Assembly: GCF_009828115.1 (NCBI RefSeq)
Contig: NZ_WTYL01000002.1
Span: forward strand, 372,001 to 436,000
Origin: Allopontixanthobacter sediminis
GTDB lineage: Bacteria > Pseudomonadota > Alphaproteobacteria > Sphingomonadales > Sphingomonadaceae
Direction of reading: 5' to 3'
DNA length: 64,000 bases
The notes under the pieces were generated by a model. That model was not told the DNA's origin. It did not search any database and was given only the letters and a program-made list of their open reading frames with translations. A program made the translations under genes and the position numbers. Positions 34,860-42,348 of this stretch are shown piece after piece. Positions within the stretch are counted from its first letter, which is position 1. The number at the start of each line of letters is the position of its first letter.

Positions 34860-35542
34860 ACGGTTTGAATCATTTCGGCAAAGTCCTGGCCATCGCGCCC
34901 CATCCCGACGACGAGGTTCTTGGCTGCGGCGGCACTCTGGTGCGCCTCGTTGCCGAAGGACATCCCGTCACTGTCGCTGTCGCAACCACTGGGCGTCCTC
35001 CACACTTCGCCGAGGACCAGGTCCAGCGGGTGGCCGGCGAAATGCGCCGTGCGCACGCAGTCCTGGGGGTGCGCGACACGCGCCTTATCGGCCTCCCGGC
35101 CGCAGCAATGGATACCCTGCCCGCGTCGGAGACCAACGCGGCATTCGGTCAACTGATCGATGAGGTCGCCCCCGATACCCTGCTGCTACCCTTCATCGGC
35201 GATATTCATCTCGACCATCAACTGACCTTCCTGGCCGCAATGGTCGCTTCCCGTCCGCGGCACGACAAGGCACCAAGCCAGATCCTGTGTTACGAGACCC
35301 TGTCCGAGACCAATTGGTACGCTCCGCCGACCACGCCGGCCTTCGTCCCGAACGTGTTCATCGACATCGAAGCAACTCTTGACCGCAAGCTCGAAGCGTT
35401 CTCCGCGTTTGAAAGCCAGGTCAGGCCATTTCCGGAAGAACGGTCGGTCGAGGCAATCAAAGCACTCGCCAGGTTGCGCGGAGCTACCGTCCATCTGCGC
35501 GCAGCAGAAGCGTTCATGACGATCCGACAAATCCTGCGTTAG
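34856..35542 (+). CDS. PIG-L/LmbE-type N-acetyl-sugar deacetylase
   Basis: A 228-residue zinc-dependent deacetylase. The signature AIAPHPDDEVLGCGGTL gives the metal-binding His16 and the Asp pair; the second metal His lies in DIHLDHQLTFLA. It removes an acetyl group from GlcNAc-type sugars. The ATG at 34856 overlaps the formyltransferase stop (ATGA); an in-frame start at 34796 would overlap by 64 bases and is unlikely. Together with the formyltransferase it suggests replacement of N-acetyl by N-formyl on one sugar of the repeat unit. Confidence 0.86.
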   Translation: MNGLNHFGKVLAIAPHPDDEVLGCGGTLVRLVAEGHPVTVAVATTGRPPHFAEDQVQRVAGEMRRAHAVLGVRDTRLIGLPAAAMDTLPASETNAAFGQLIDEVAPDTLLLPFIGDIHLDHQLTFLAAMVASRPRHDKAPSQILCYETLSETNWYAPPTTPAFVPNVFIDIEATLDRKLEAFSAFESQVRPFPEERSVEAIKALARLRGATVHLRAAEAFMTIRQILR

Positions 35543-35897
35543 ACTTTACGCTGCAGCGGCCTTCACTGATTCGTTTCAGATAGTTATGGTAGCGGTAACC
35601 CCTATTCTTATCGCATGTTAAAGGACCCGCTATGCGGTCTATGTCGGGAAAATTTATACTCTGATCCTGCAATAATAGTTCAAGGATTTGAAAAGATAGA
35701 ATAGAAACATCGCCTAAATTGGCGAATTCGTTTAGAAATGCCGAGAAACTGTCTGAATTTGAACCATTTCCCCCAAGTGGCTCGACTCCTATATCCTAAT
35801 GAGATATTAATGGTGCAGCGCAACAGCGTGATCTAGCTAAAACATGAGACAACTTCGGGTTCGCATTTAGAATTAGCTTCCATAACGGGGGAACAAA
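35543..35897. promoter_or_regulatory. 355-base AT-rich leader upstream of the LuxR regulator
   Basis: No gene seen. Visibly richer in A+T than its surroundings, with many short A/T tracts. A small inverted repeat ATATC-N7-GATAT lies at 35791-35807 and CGCC-TAAATT-GGCG near 35711-35724. A strong ribosome site GGGGGA precedes the ATG at 35898. It probably carries the regulator's promoter and possibly operators, or may be horizontally acquired DNA. Confidence 0.45.
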
Positions 35898-36659
35898 ATG
35901 CGTCAGATAGTTGAAGTCCTGAACGAGCAATCGTTCAGCGTATCGCTAGTGTGTGGGAATGCTTTGACACGCGAGGGACTGCAAAGAATTCTTTCGGCAG
36001 AAGGAATTAGCGTAGTAACCTACCAGGATTCCGAAGGATTGATCCAAGCAGATACTCGCGCGGATACCCGCGATTTGGTGGTTGTCGATTGCGATGACCT
36101 TGCCGAAGGGTTGCGCGGTGTTGCGGATCTCGTCGATGTGTTCAGCGACCGGCAGCTGGTACTTCTGGCATCGAAATTCGACATGGATTTCATCGTCAGC
36201 GCCTTCAATTGCGGGGTACACGGTTTTATACTCAAGGAAATCAGCTGCAATTCGCTCGTCGGATCGCTGAAACTGGTGGCTCTCGGGGAAAAAATCATGC
36301 CCAGTCGACTCGCCGATCACCTGCCGAACTGGATCAGCAACGATGTCGTTGCCCAACACCACAAATCCGAAACGCTCGATCTGCTTTCCGAACGGGAGAA
36401 GGAGACGCTCCGGTGCCTGGTATCCGGCTATCCCAACAAGATCATCGCACGGCGGATGGATATCAGCGAAGCCACGGTAAAGGTGCATGTGAAGGCGATC
36501 CTGCGCAAGCTGGAGGTCCAGAACCGTACCCAGGCCGCGATCTGGGCCGTCAACAACAGGTTGGTGTCGAGCAACGAAAGCCATTTCGATAGCGACTGTG
36601 AAAGCGCGGTGCCGCTCGAACTCCAGAAAGAGCCTCACGTGTTGCACGCCCAGTCCTGA
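35898..36659 (+). CDS. LuxR/NarL-type regulator with degenerate receiver domain
   Basis: A 253-residue protein with response-regulator layout: receiver-like domain (about 14-130) and a LuxR HTH (about 160-222; LSEREKETLRCLVSG, then MDISEATVKVHVKAILRKLE). The receiver keeps the phospho-acceptor-like Asp64 (LVVVDCDD) and the switch Lys113 (GFILKEIS), but the N-terminal acidic pair that binds magnesium is replaced: SLVCGNALTREGL has Cys-Gly-Asn where Asp-Asp-His is usual. No kinase gene is adjacent. The likely role is control of the polysaccharide genes, perhaps independent of phosphorylation. Confidence 0.82.
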   Translation: MRQIVEVLNEQSFSVSLVCGNALTREGLQRILSAEGISVVTYQDSEGLIQADTRADTRDLVVVDCDDLAEGLRGVADLVDVFSDRQLVLLASKFDMDFIVSAFNCGVHGFILKEISCNSLVGSLKLVALGEKIMPSRLADHLPNWISNDVVAQHHKSETLDLLSEREKETLRCLVSGYPNKIIARRMDISEATVKVHVKAILRKLEVQNRTQAAIWAVNNRLVSSNESHFDSDCESAVPLELQKEPHVLHAQS

Positions 36660-37028
36660 CCGCCTTGGTTCGGATCATGTTCTGCAGCGCCTATGTATAG
36701 GCCGGCACATCCGCCAAATAGAACCGGCCGGGTTCGTAGTTGTTGAGTTGCCGGGAGGTAATCCAGCTCGCGAGTTCATTCGTTTTCGCGATGATGACCA
36801 ATACGGTTCGGTCGCTCCGTTGAAAAACGCGCGCTTCACCGAAGGCTTTGCACAATTGGTCTCAAATCGGCGGCGCACTGATAGCAATTGAAATGTTGGT
36901 AGGGGATGGCGAACCACCGCCGGAGCCGTTCTCGAAAGCTGTTTGGCATTTGCTGTGACGACTCCAATACCTACTTCTGCATTCGGGTCGATCTGATCTG
37001 TCTGCATTCACGCAAAGACGCCTGTCCG
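36660..37028. other. 369-base gap without a supported gene
   Basis: Between the LuxR regulator and the lyase-like lipoprotein. Two short open frames cross it (36598-36891 plus, 36675-37007 minus) but neither shows domain features or a ribosome site. It presumably contains the lipoprotein gene promoter and its 5' UTR. I saw no RNA gene or convincing repeat. Confidence 0.4.
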
Positions 37029-38852
37029 ATGAGCCCATCCTGGCATCGCTACATCCTTGGCCTCGCAGCGCTCCCGCTTATCGCGGGCTGCGGGGGAGGT
37101 TCGGGAGGAAGCGGCAGCCCGGCGCCGACCGCTACCGGCACACCGGCCCCGGCACCTGCTCCGGCACCTTCGCCCACTCCGACCCCGACGCCCACGCCCA
37201 CACCCGCGCCAGGAACTTACGGTGCGTTCGCCAATCCGGACAATGGAGCGGTCCCCGACGCATCCACCCATCCGATCGCGTTCCCGACGGCAATCGGTTT
37301 CGGTCGCGTGGCGAGCGTCCGTTCGAGCAATGCGGTCGTTTACAAGATCAATTCGCTGGAAGATTCCGCCAATCCCTCGGACGGCAAGATCACTTACCGC
37401 GAATGTGCGCTGGCGCTGCAGGTAACCACACCTTACGCCATTCCGGCGGGCCGCCCCCGCTATTGCCTGTTCGATGTGTCCGGCGCGATCAGTCTTCAAT
37501 CACCAGCGTGGATTACCACGCCCAGGATCTATATCGCCGGTCAGTCATCCCCGGGAGGCATCGAGTTTCGGTTGGGAGCGAACTACAGCCCGGTTGATTC
37601 CCTGATCGATACACGGCGGGGCGGCGATCACATGATCTTACGGCATGTGCGCGTCCGGACCGGCGAGCATCCGAACAGGCCCTCCACCAACGGCGATCCG
37701 ATCCGCACCAACGCGACCAGCGCACAGATCATCGATCACGTATCGGCCATGTTCGGTACCGACGAAAGTCTGGAGCTGTCGTCCTGCAACAATTGCACCG
37801 TCCAGTGGTCGATCATCGGACCGAACATTTGCCGCAATGCCGGCCATACCTCGGCGCTGCACTGCAAGACTTTCTTCCTGAAACCGGCGAACAATGTCAC
37901 GGTCGCCTATAATCTCAGCCAGCACGGCGAACAGCGCGGTTTGAACATCGCTCCCGGTACGAACCCCCCGGCAGCGGGCGCAACGGCGCAGGCGGACATT
38001 TTCAACAACGTGATCTATCACATCACGCAGGAAAACGGACTGCTCTCGGACCAGTTCGCCAGTCCGTTCGTGAACTACATCGGCAATGTGAACTTTCGCG
38101 GCCCCCAATACACTCCGCCAAATGAAAACTACTTCGTCACGCTCTATTCGGAGACGACATCGTTTCCTCGCGGTTTCAGCGTCTACATGAAAGACAATGT
38201 GACGATGCGAAACCGGATCGCGGGGCAGTTTGGCCAGAACACGACCGATCCGTTCCGAAACGCGGCAGGGTTTTTCAGCGGGACATCGGCCAGCTCGGTC
38301 TGCGGGGTCACCGCCGCCGGCGCCCAGAACTGTTCGGTTACCGGCCTCAACGTCATCCAGGATCAGGCGCCCGTTCTGGCTCCGGGCCTGAGCGGGCTGC
38401 AATACCAGCCGTGGATGCTGTCGAGCCCGATGCAGGCGATGCGCAATGTCCTCGCCTTCGCCGGAGCGGAACGATGCCGCGAGGGTTCCTGCCGCGATAA
38501 TGTCGACGCGATGTACATCGACGACGTGCGGACCTGCGACCAGGCGCCCTTCATGTTCCAGACCGGCTGGACATCGACGGTCGCGGCAAGCGGCGGGTTC
38601 GCGCAGCTCGTATCGACCGGGGGGAGCAAGACCGACACCGACAACGACGGGATGCCGGACGATTGGGAAAACCAGTTCCAGAACACCAACGCGGCCGTCT
38701 GGGATGCAAACGCCGATGCCGATGGCGACGGATATCCCAACATCGAGGAATACCTCAGCCATCTCGCCCGGGACGATGAGCGCTATCGCAACATTTACAT
38801 GGCCGGCACGGGTGCATTGCCGCAGTACAATTGCGGACGCCCGATGCTGTGA
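37029..38852 (+). CDS. Secreted right-handed beta-helix, PL1-like lipoprotein with Pro/Thr linker and calcium repeats
   Basis: A 607-residue lipoprotein. The signal ends LIAGC (Cys21). A Gly/Ser and Pro-Thr/Ala low-complexity linker (residues ~25-60, PTPTPTPTP) suggests a spacer off the membrane. The beta-helix lyase core has TPRIYIAGQSSPGGIEFRLG, HMILRHVRVRTGEHPN and AQIIDHVSAMFGTDESLEL. The C terminus carries DTDNDGMPDDWEN and DANADADGDGYPNIEEYL, calcium-binding repeats like those in the first lyase at 23628-25019. ATG 37029 is chosen because it starts the signal peptide. Substrate and activity are untested; it may act on the polymer made here. Confidence 0.8.
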   Translation: MSPSWHRYILGLAALPLIAGCGGGSGGSGSPAPTATGTPAPAPAPAPSPTPTPTPTPTPAPGTYGAFANPDNGAVPDASTHPIAFPTAIGFGRVASVRSSNAVVYKINSLEDSANPSDGKITYRECALALQVTTPYAIPAGRPRYCLFDVSGAISLQSPAWITTPRIYIAGQSSPGGIEFRLGANYSPVDSLIDTRRGGDHMILRHVRVRTGEHPNRPSTNGDPIRTNATSAQIIDHVSAMFGTDESLELSSCNNCTVQWSIIGPNICRNAGHTSALHCKTFFLKPANNVTVAYNLSQHGEQRGLNIAPGTNPPAAGATAQADIFNNVIYHITQENGLLSDQFASPFVNYIGNVNFRGPQYTPPNENYFVTLYSETTSFPRGFSVYMKDNVTMRNRIAGQFGQNTTDPFRNAAGFFSGTSASSVCGVTAAGAQNCSVTGLNVIQDQAPVLAPGLSGLQYQPWMLSSPMQAMRNVLAFAGAERCREGSCRDNVDAMYIDDVRTCDQAPFMFQTGWTSTVAASGGFAQLVSTGGSKTDTDNDGMPDDWENQFQNTNAAVWDANADADGDGYPNIEEYLSHLARDDERYRNIYMAGTGALPQYNCGRPML

Positions 38853-39025
38853 CAGGCCGCGGTCCCGTAATGACGGAACCCTTCAGACCCTATGCTGGAA
38901 TCCTTCCTCCGCCTCTACCTTAAGGTCTAATCCGGAATAGGGTTCGGCCTTCGCGCTCTGCTTCTGTATGAAGGCAGGGAGCAATGGGGAACGACGGTGT
39001 ATTCCGGTAAGGGGGCTACCAACCA

Positions 39026-39865
39026 ATGCAATTCAGCGACATTGATTTCGTCATTATCGGAGCCGCGAAGTCGGCCACCACCTGGCTGCAAGCACAGCTG
39101 CAGGCGGATCCGGAAGTTTACATGCCCGACGCAGAACTTCACTATTTTTCCAGGGAGTACGGCAGGGGCCACGACTGGTATCTATCCCAGTTCGGTGACG
39201 CGGGCCCCGGCAAGACCGTGGGCGAGAAATCCAATTCCTACCTTTACGAGCCCGAAGCTGCAAACCGCCTCCACCGCGTGCTCCCCCACGTCAAACTGAT
39301 CGCGCAGCTGCGCAATCCCGTGGAGCGGGCCTACTCCAATTACTGCATGCTCTTGAGGCGCGGCGAGGTCGGGACGGATATCGAATCCTACCTCGATCCC
39401 TCGCAAGGCGAAAATGTCCGGTTCCTGGTCGCTGGAAATTTCGCATCGCACCTGCAGGCCTACGTCGACCTTTTTGGCCGAGAAAGGCTTCTAATCCTGT
39501 TTTTCGAAGGCGTGACGAACGCGCCGGAGATGCAGATGTCCCGGGTCCGTGCTCACTTGGGTCTGAAGCCGCAACCTTTGACCCTCGATGGACGGGAAAA
39601 GGTCAAGGATCGGTCGGTACCGGTCATCCCCGCCCATTTGCGCAAGCGTCTTGCCTGGATGAAACCGATCGTGCGCCCCCTGCGGGGTGCCGCTGCATTC
39701 GAGGCGGTTCGGGGAGCTATTGCGCGCGAAACAGTGTATCCGCCGCTGACGGACGATTTGCGATTGCGACTGAACGAATATTTCAGCCCCTCGATCGAGG
39801 CCTTGGAGAAGTTGAGCGGCCAGTCGCTCAGTCATTGGTACGGGCCGGTGCATCAGACCGCCTGA
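39026..39865 (+). CDS. Sulfotransferase family protein
   Basis: A 279-residue paralogue of the protein at 28131-29009. The PAPS 5'-loop is IIGAAKSATTWLQAQLQADP, the 3'-phosphate segment RNPVERAYSNYCMLL; VGEKSNSYLYEPEAA follows the same pattern as its paralogue. It acts in the cytoplasm on a sugar or another small acceptor. It stands alone between the second lyase gene and the pyruvyl transferase. Two such genes in one polysaccharide region suggest sulfate at two positions or at two stages. Confidence 0.84.
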   Translation: MQFSDIDFVIIGAAKSATTWLQAQLQADPEVYMPDAELHYFSREYGRGHDWYLSQFGDAGPGKTVGEKSNSYLYEPEAANRLHRVLPHVKLIAQLRNPVERAYSNYCMLLRRGEVGTDIESYLDPSQGENVRFLVAGNFASHLQAYVDLFGRERLLILFFEGVTNAPEMQMSRVRAHLGLKPQPLTLDGREKVKDRSVPVIPAHLRKRLAWMKPIVRPLRGAAAFEAVRGAIARETVYPPLTDDLRLRLNEYFSPSIEALEKLSGQSLSHWYGPVHQTA

Positions 39866-39966
39866 CGATCGGCTGCGCTGGCTCGGACAATTGTCGGATC
39901 AAGAACACTGCGGGTCGGCCCACAAAGGTCTTACTCAACAGCTTTCGGATCAAGCTCTGAAAAGTC

Positions 39967-41187
39967 TCAGCCTTGCAAGGCCGCCACGGCTTCCTGCACG
40001 ACGGAGGTCGCTTGGATATCCTCCAGACGGTCCCTTATGCGCTGCGATTCCGTTTCGTGATTCGCGCCCATCTTCTCGATCTGGTCGATGATCCCGTCGA
40101 CATCGGCATTCCTGATGTCGAACACGTAACCCTGCTGCCCGAAGTGAAGCGCAAGATCGGAATATTTGGTCGCCCAACCCAGGATGATGGCAGGGACTGC
40201 ATTCCGGTAAGCGAACACCACCGAATGGTACCGTGAGGCGACCACATATTTGAATCGCGCTATCATATCGATCAATTCCGGACTGGAATATTCTCCGGAA
40301 ATCAAGTTGAATTTTGCCCTGCTCCTGGTCTTGGCAAGGATGCCCTCGACGAGATCTTCGTCAACGGTCGAGGTGGTCAGAATATAGACCTTCTCCCCAT
40401 CGTCGGCCAGTTTATCGAGCATTCTCGCGTAGAGATTGAGAACGGTATCGGGATCGCCGACCCGGAACAGGTTTTCATTCACGATAAAGCCGACGGAGCC
40501 TTGATCCGGATAGCTTGCATTCCGCGCATCATGATCCGCGAGGATCTGATCCGCGTCGGGAAAGAATTTTTCCCGGATAACGAGGTCCGCCGACAGTTCG
40601 ACATTTTTGAGGCCGAGGGACTTCAGGCATTCATACCCCTCCCTCTCGCGTGCGTATATGCGCGAGGCGTACTGCAACCCCTCCTTGACCTCTTCGAGGA
40701 AGTCCGCATCATCGTCCTGGGTGCCCCAGTCGAACGGTCCAAAGCTTTGCGGCATCAGGATTATCTTCGTATCGTAACGCTTCGCGGTCTTGATCGTGTC
40801 CAGCAACCGCCTGCCGCCCTTCTTGCTCCAACCGGAGCCAAGGGTGTAGCCGCTCGCGTCGAAAATGGCATCGGCGTCCCGAATGGCCGCTGTCATTTCC
40901 CGGGGAGTGTCATTCCACTTGTCGTTTTTCTTAAGCCGACTGGCCAAATAGGTCAGGATGGGCGTCAACAACGGAATGTCGTTCAAATGGTATTTGAACA
41001 GGAACCGGGTGTAGTCGTCGTACGGCAATAACTTGAAGGCGTATTGGTCGGGTGCATCAACCTTGAAGGCAAAACCCGTTACTTCGCAGTCTTTGTAAAT
41101 GGATTTCAGGCCCCAATACAAAGATAGAAACATGGCTTGGGAGCCTTTGTTTCGCATCTGGATTCCGGTCACGATAAACTTTTTCAT
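39967..41187 (-). CDS. Polysaccharide pyruvyl transferase family protein
   Basis: A 406-residue protein of the CsaB/WcaK-like family, which adds ketal-linked pyruvate from PEP to a sugar. The N terminus GIQMRNKGSQAMFLSLYWGL and the C-terminal VVASRYHSVVFAYRNAVPAI with the S-R-Y-H signature are diagnostic. Its base composition is visibly lower in GC and richer in Lys/Asp codons than neighbouring genes, suggesting separate acquisition. It converges on the sulfotransferase gene with a 101-base gap and is the last polysaccharide gene before tRNA-Gly. Confidence 0.85.
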   Translation of the reverse strand: MKKFIVTGIQMRNKGSQAMFLSLYWGLKSIYKDCEVTGFAFKVDAPDQYAFKLLPYDDYTRFLFKYHLNDIPLLTPILTYLASRLKKNDKWNDTPREMTAAIRDADAIFDASGYTLGSGWSKKGGRRLLDTIKTAKRYDTKIILMPQSFGPFDWGTQDDDADFLEEVKEGLQYASRIYAREREGYECLKSLGLKNVELSADLVIREKFFPDADQILADHDARNASYPDQGSVGFIVNENLFRVGDPDTVLNLYARMLDKLADDGEKVYILTTSTVDEDLVEGILAKTRSRAKFNLISGEYSSPELIDMIARFKYVVASRYHSVVFAYRNAVPAIILGWATKYSDLALHFGQQGYVFDIRNADVDGIIDQIEKMGANHETESQRIRDRLEDIQATSVVQEAVAALQG

Positions 41188-41537
41188 GTACGGTGCCCTT
41201 CCACGCGTCGTTCACCTCTTCGGTTCGGTCTAATCAAATTGCCTTACAAATCACTTTACCAGCAGCGACCTACTTCATTCGTCGCATTCTCAATTCGTGT
41301 TCGTTGACCACAAGCTTCCGGTCTCGGCACCGATAACGATCGAGGCCATTTCTGGAGCTATGTCGATGAAATCTTGATCAAGCCGTCAGCCAGCTTTGCC
41401 AATATCGCCCCCTATTTGCTACGGTACTGTCTGATGTTCCACGGCGCACTTGCGAAATCGGACTAACTCATTTGGAATCATGGGGAAGGCCCCTGCTGGA
41501 GCCGATCCAATTTCCGGGACTCTTTGGGAAGGGGGGC
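41188..41537. other. 350-base gap between the pyruvyl transferase and tRNA-Gly
   Basis: No gene seen. The first ~230 bases are AT-rich like the pyruvyl transferase gene and presumably hold its promoter (minus strand). The part near the tRNA is GC-richer, matching the core genome. I saw no integrase fragment and no obvious copy of the tRNA 3' end. Confidence 0.4.
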
Positions 41538-41611
41538 TGGAGCGGGTAGCGGGAATCGAACCCGCATCACTAGCTTGGAAGGCTAGGGCTTTACCACTAA
41601 GCTATACCCGC
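41538..41611 (-). tRNA. tRNA-Gly(TCC)
   Basis: The minus strand folds as a full cloverleaf: acceptor arm GCGGGTA paired with TACCCGC, D-arm with AGCTTAGTGGTAAAGC, anticodon stem CTAGC/GCTAG around loop CTTCCAA (anticodon TCC), T-arm GCGGG-TTCGATT-CCCGC, discriminator T and an encoded CCA. 74 bases. It marks the point where the polysaccharide region gives way to housekeeping genes. Confidence 0.96.
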
Positions 41612-41617
41612 CCGCTT

Positions 41618-41635
41618 GCCGCGCTATTACGCGGC
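41618..41635 (-). terminator. Hairpin downstream of the OmpA-like gene
   Basis: GCCGCG (41618-41623), loop CTATTA, CGCGGC (41630-41635). It lies between the OmpA-like gene stop (41725) and tRNA-Gly on the same strand, so it could terminate the antiporter/OmpA transcript; no T-tract follows, so this is tentative. Confidence 0.35.
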
Positions 41636-41724
41636 GGTAGGGCCATGCGCAAGCGGTTCGGCGCGCTTGCCATCATCGGCGCGGATTCGTCAACCACTGG
41701 CTGCATATTTCGCCGCAGCAAAGC

Positions 41725-42348
41725 CTAATCGTCTTCGGCGATCGTCTCGACGAGTGTAGGCGCCGCTGTTTCCGCGGCCGGTGTTGCGCCGTCAACCGGG
41801 GAAGCCGAGCCGGATACCGCGATCGCGACATCGACCCGCCGGTTGGCCGCGCGGCCCTCCTCGTTCGGGGTTCCGTCAAGATTGGCATTGGGTTGGACTG
41901 GACGCATCTCGCCAAGGGCGATCACTTCGATCCGTTCTTCCGCGACCCCGTTTTCAACCAGATAATCCCGCACGGCTTCCGCCCGCTGACGGGAAGCGCG
42001 CAAGTTACCCTCGTCGTTCCCGGTCGAATCGGTGTGGCCGCGCAGGGTAACCGGTCCGCCAGCCCTCATCTGTTCCGATTGGAGAATGGAAGCGATCTGT
42101 GCCCGCGCGGCTTCGCCCAACTGTGTGCCGCCTTCCGCGAAGCTGACGCTGGCTTCCAGCGGGGCGAGCGGAGCTTCGACGCGGGCGACTTCGGCCTCGG
42201 GCCGGAAGATCGAGACCTTTTCTTCCGGTGTTGCCTCCGGCTCGGGCGTTGCGGCCGGCTCCGGCTGGTTTCGGTCACACGCAACAAGCGCCAGCGACGA
42301 AATCGCGACGGTAAGGGCGGCGGTGAGTTTGGTTCTGGTCATAGTCAT
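41725..42348 (-). CDS. OmpA-family lipoprotein
   Basis: A 207-residue lipoprotein: signal peptide with lipobox LVAC near residue 24, a Pro/Glu-rich spacer (PEPAATPEPEATPEEK), then an OmpA-like peptidoglycan-binding domain with VTLRGHTDSTGNDEGN, LRASRQRAEAVRDYL and NRRVDVAI. It tethers the outer membrane to peptidoglycan. The start overlaps the antiporter stop by 4 bases (ATGA), so the two are co-translated, an unusual pairing. The C-terminal ~30 residues are Ala/Thr/Glu-rich and probably unstructured. Confidence 0.86.
   Translation of the reverse strand: MTMTRTKLTAALTVAISSLALVACDRNQPEPAATPEPEATPEEKVSIFRPEAEVARVEAPLAPLEASVSFAEGGTQLGEAARAQIASILQSEQMRAGGPVTLRGHTDSTGNDEGNLRASRQRAEAVRDYLVENGVAEERIEVIALGEMRPVQPNANLDGTPNEEGRAANRRVDVAIAVSGSASPVDGATPAAETAAPTLVETIAEDD

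Noticed and set aside
36598-36891. Possible transposase remnant in the gap after the LuxR regulator
   Set aside because: The last residues of this frame vaguely resembled insertion-sequence debris, but no motif, inverted repeat or target duplication could be identified.
37160-37215. Repetitive C/G-rich tract that looks like a minisatellite
   Set aside because: It encodes the Pro-Thr/Pro-Ala linker of the lipoprotein at 37029-38852, a common spacer in secreted proteins.
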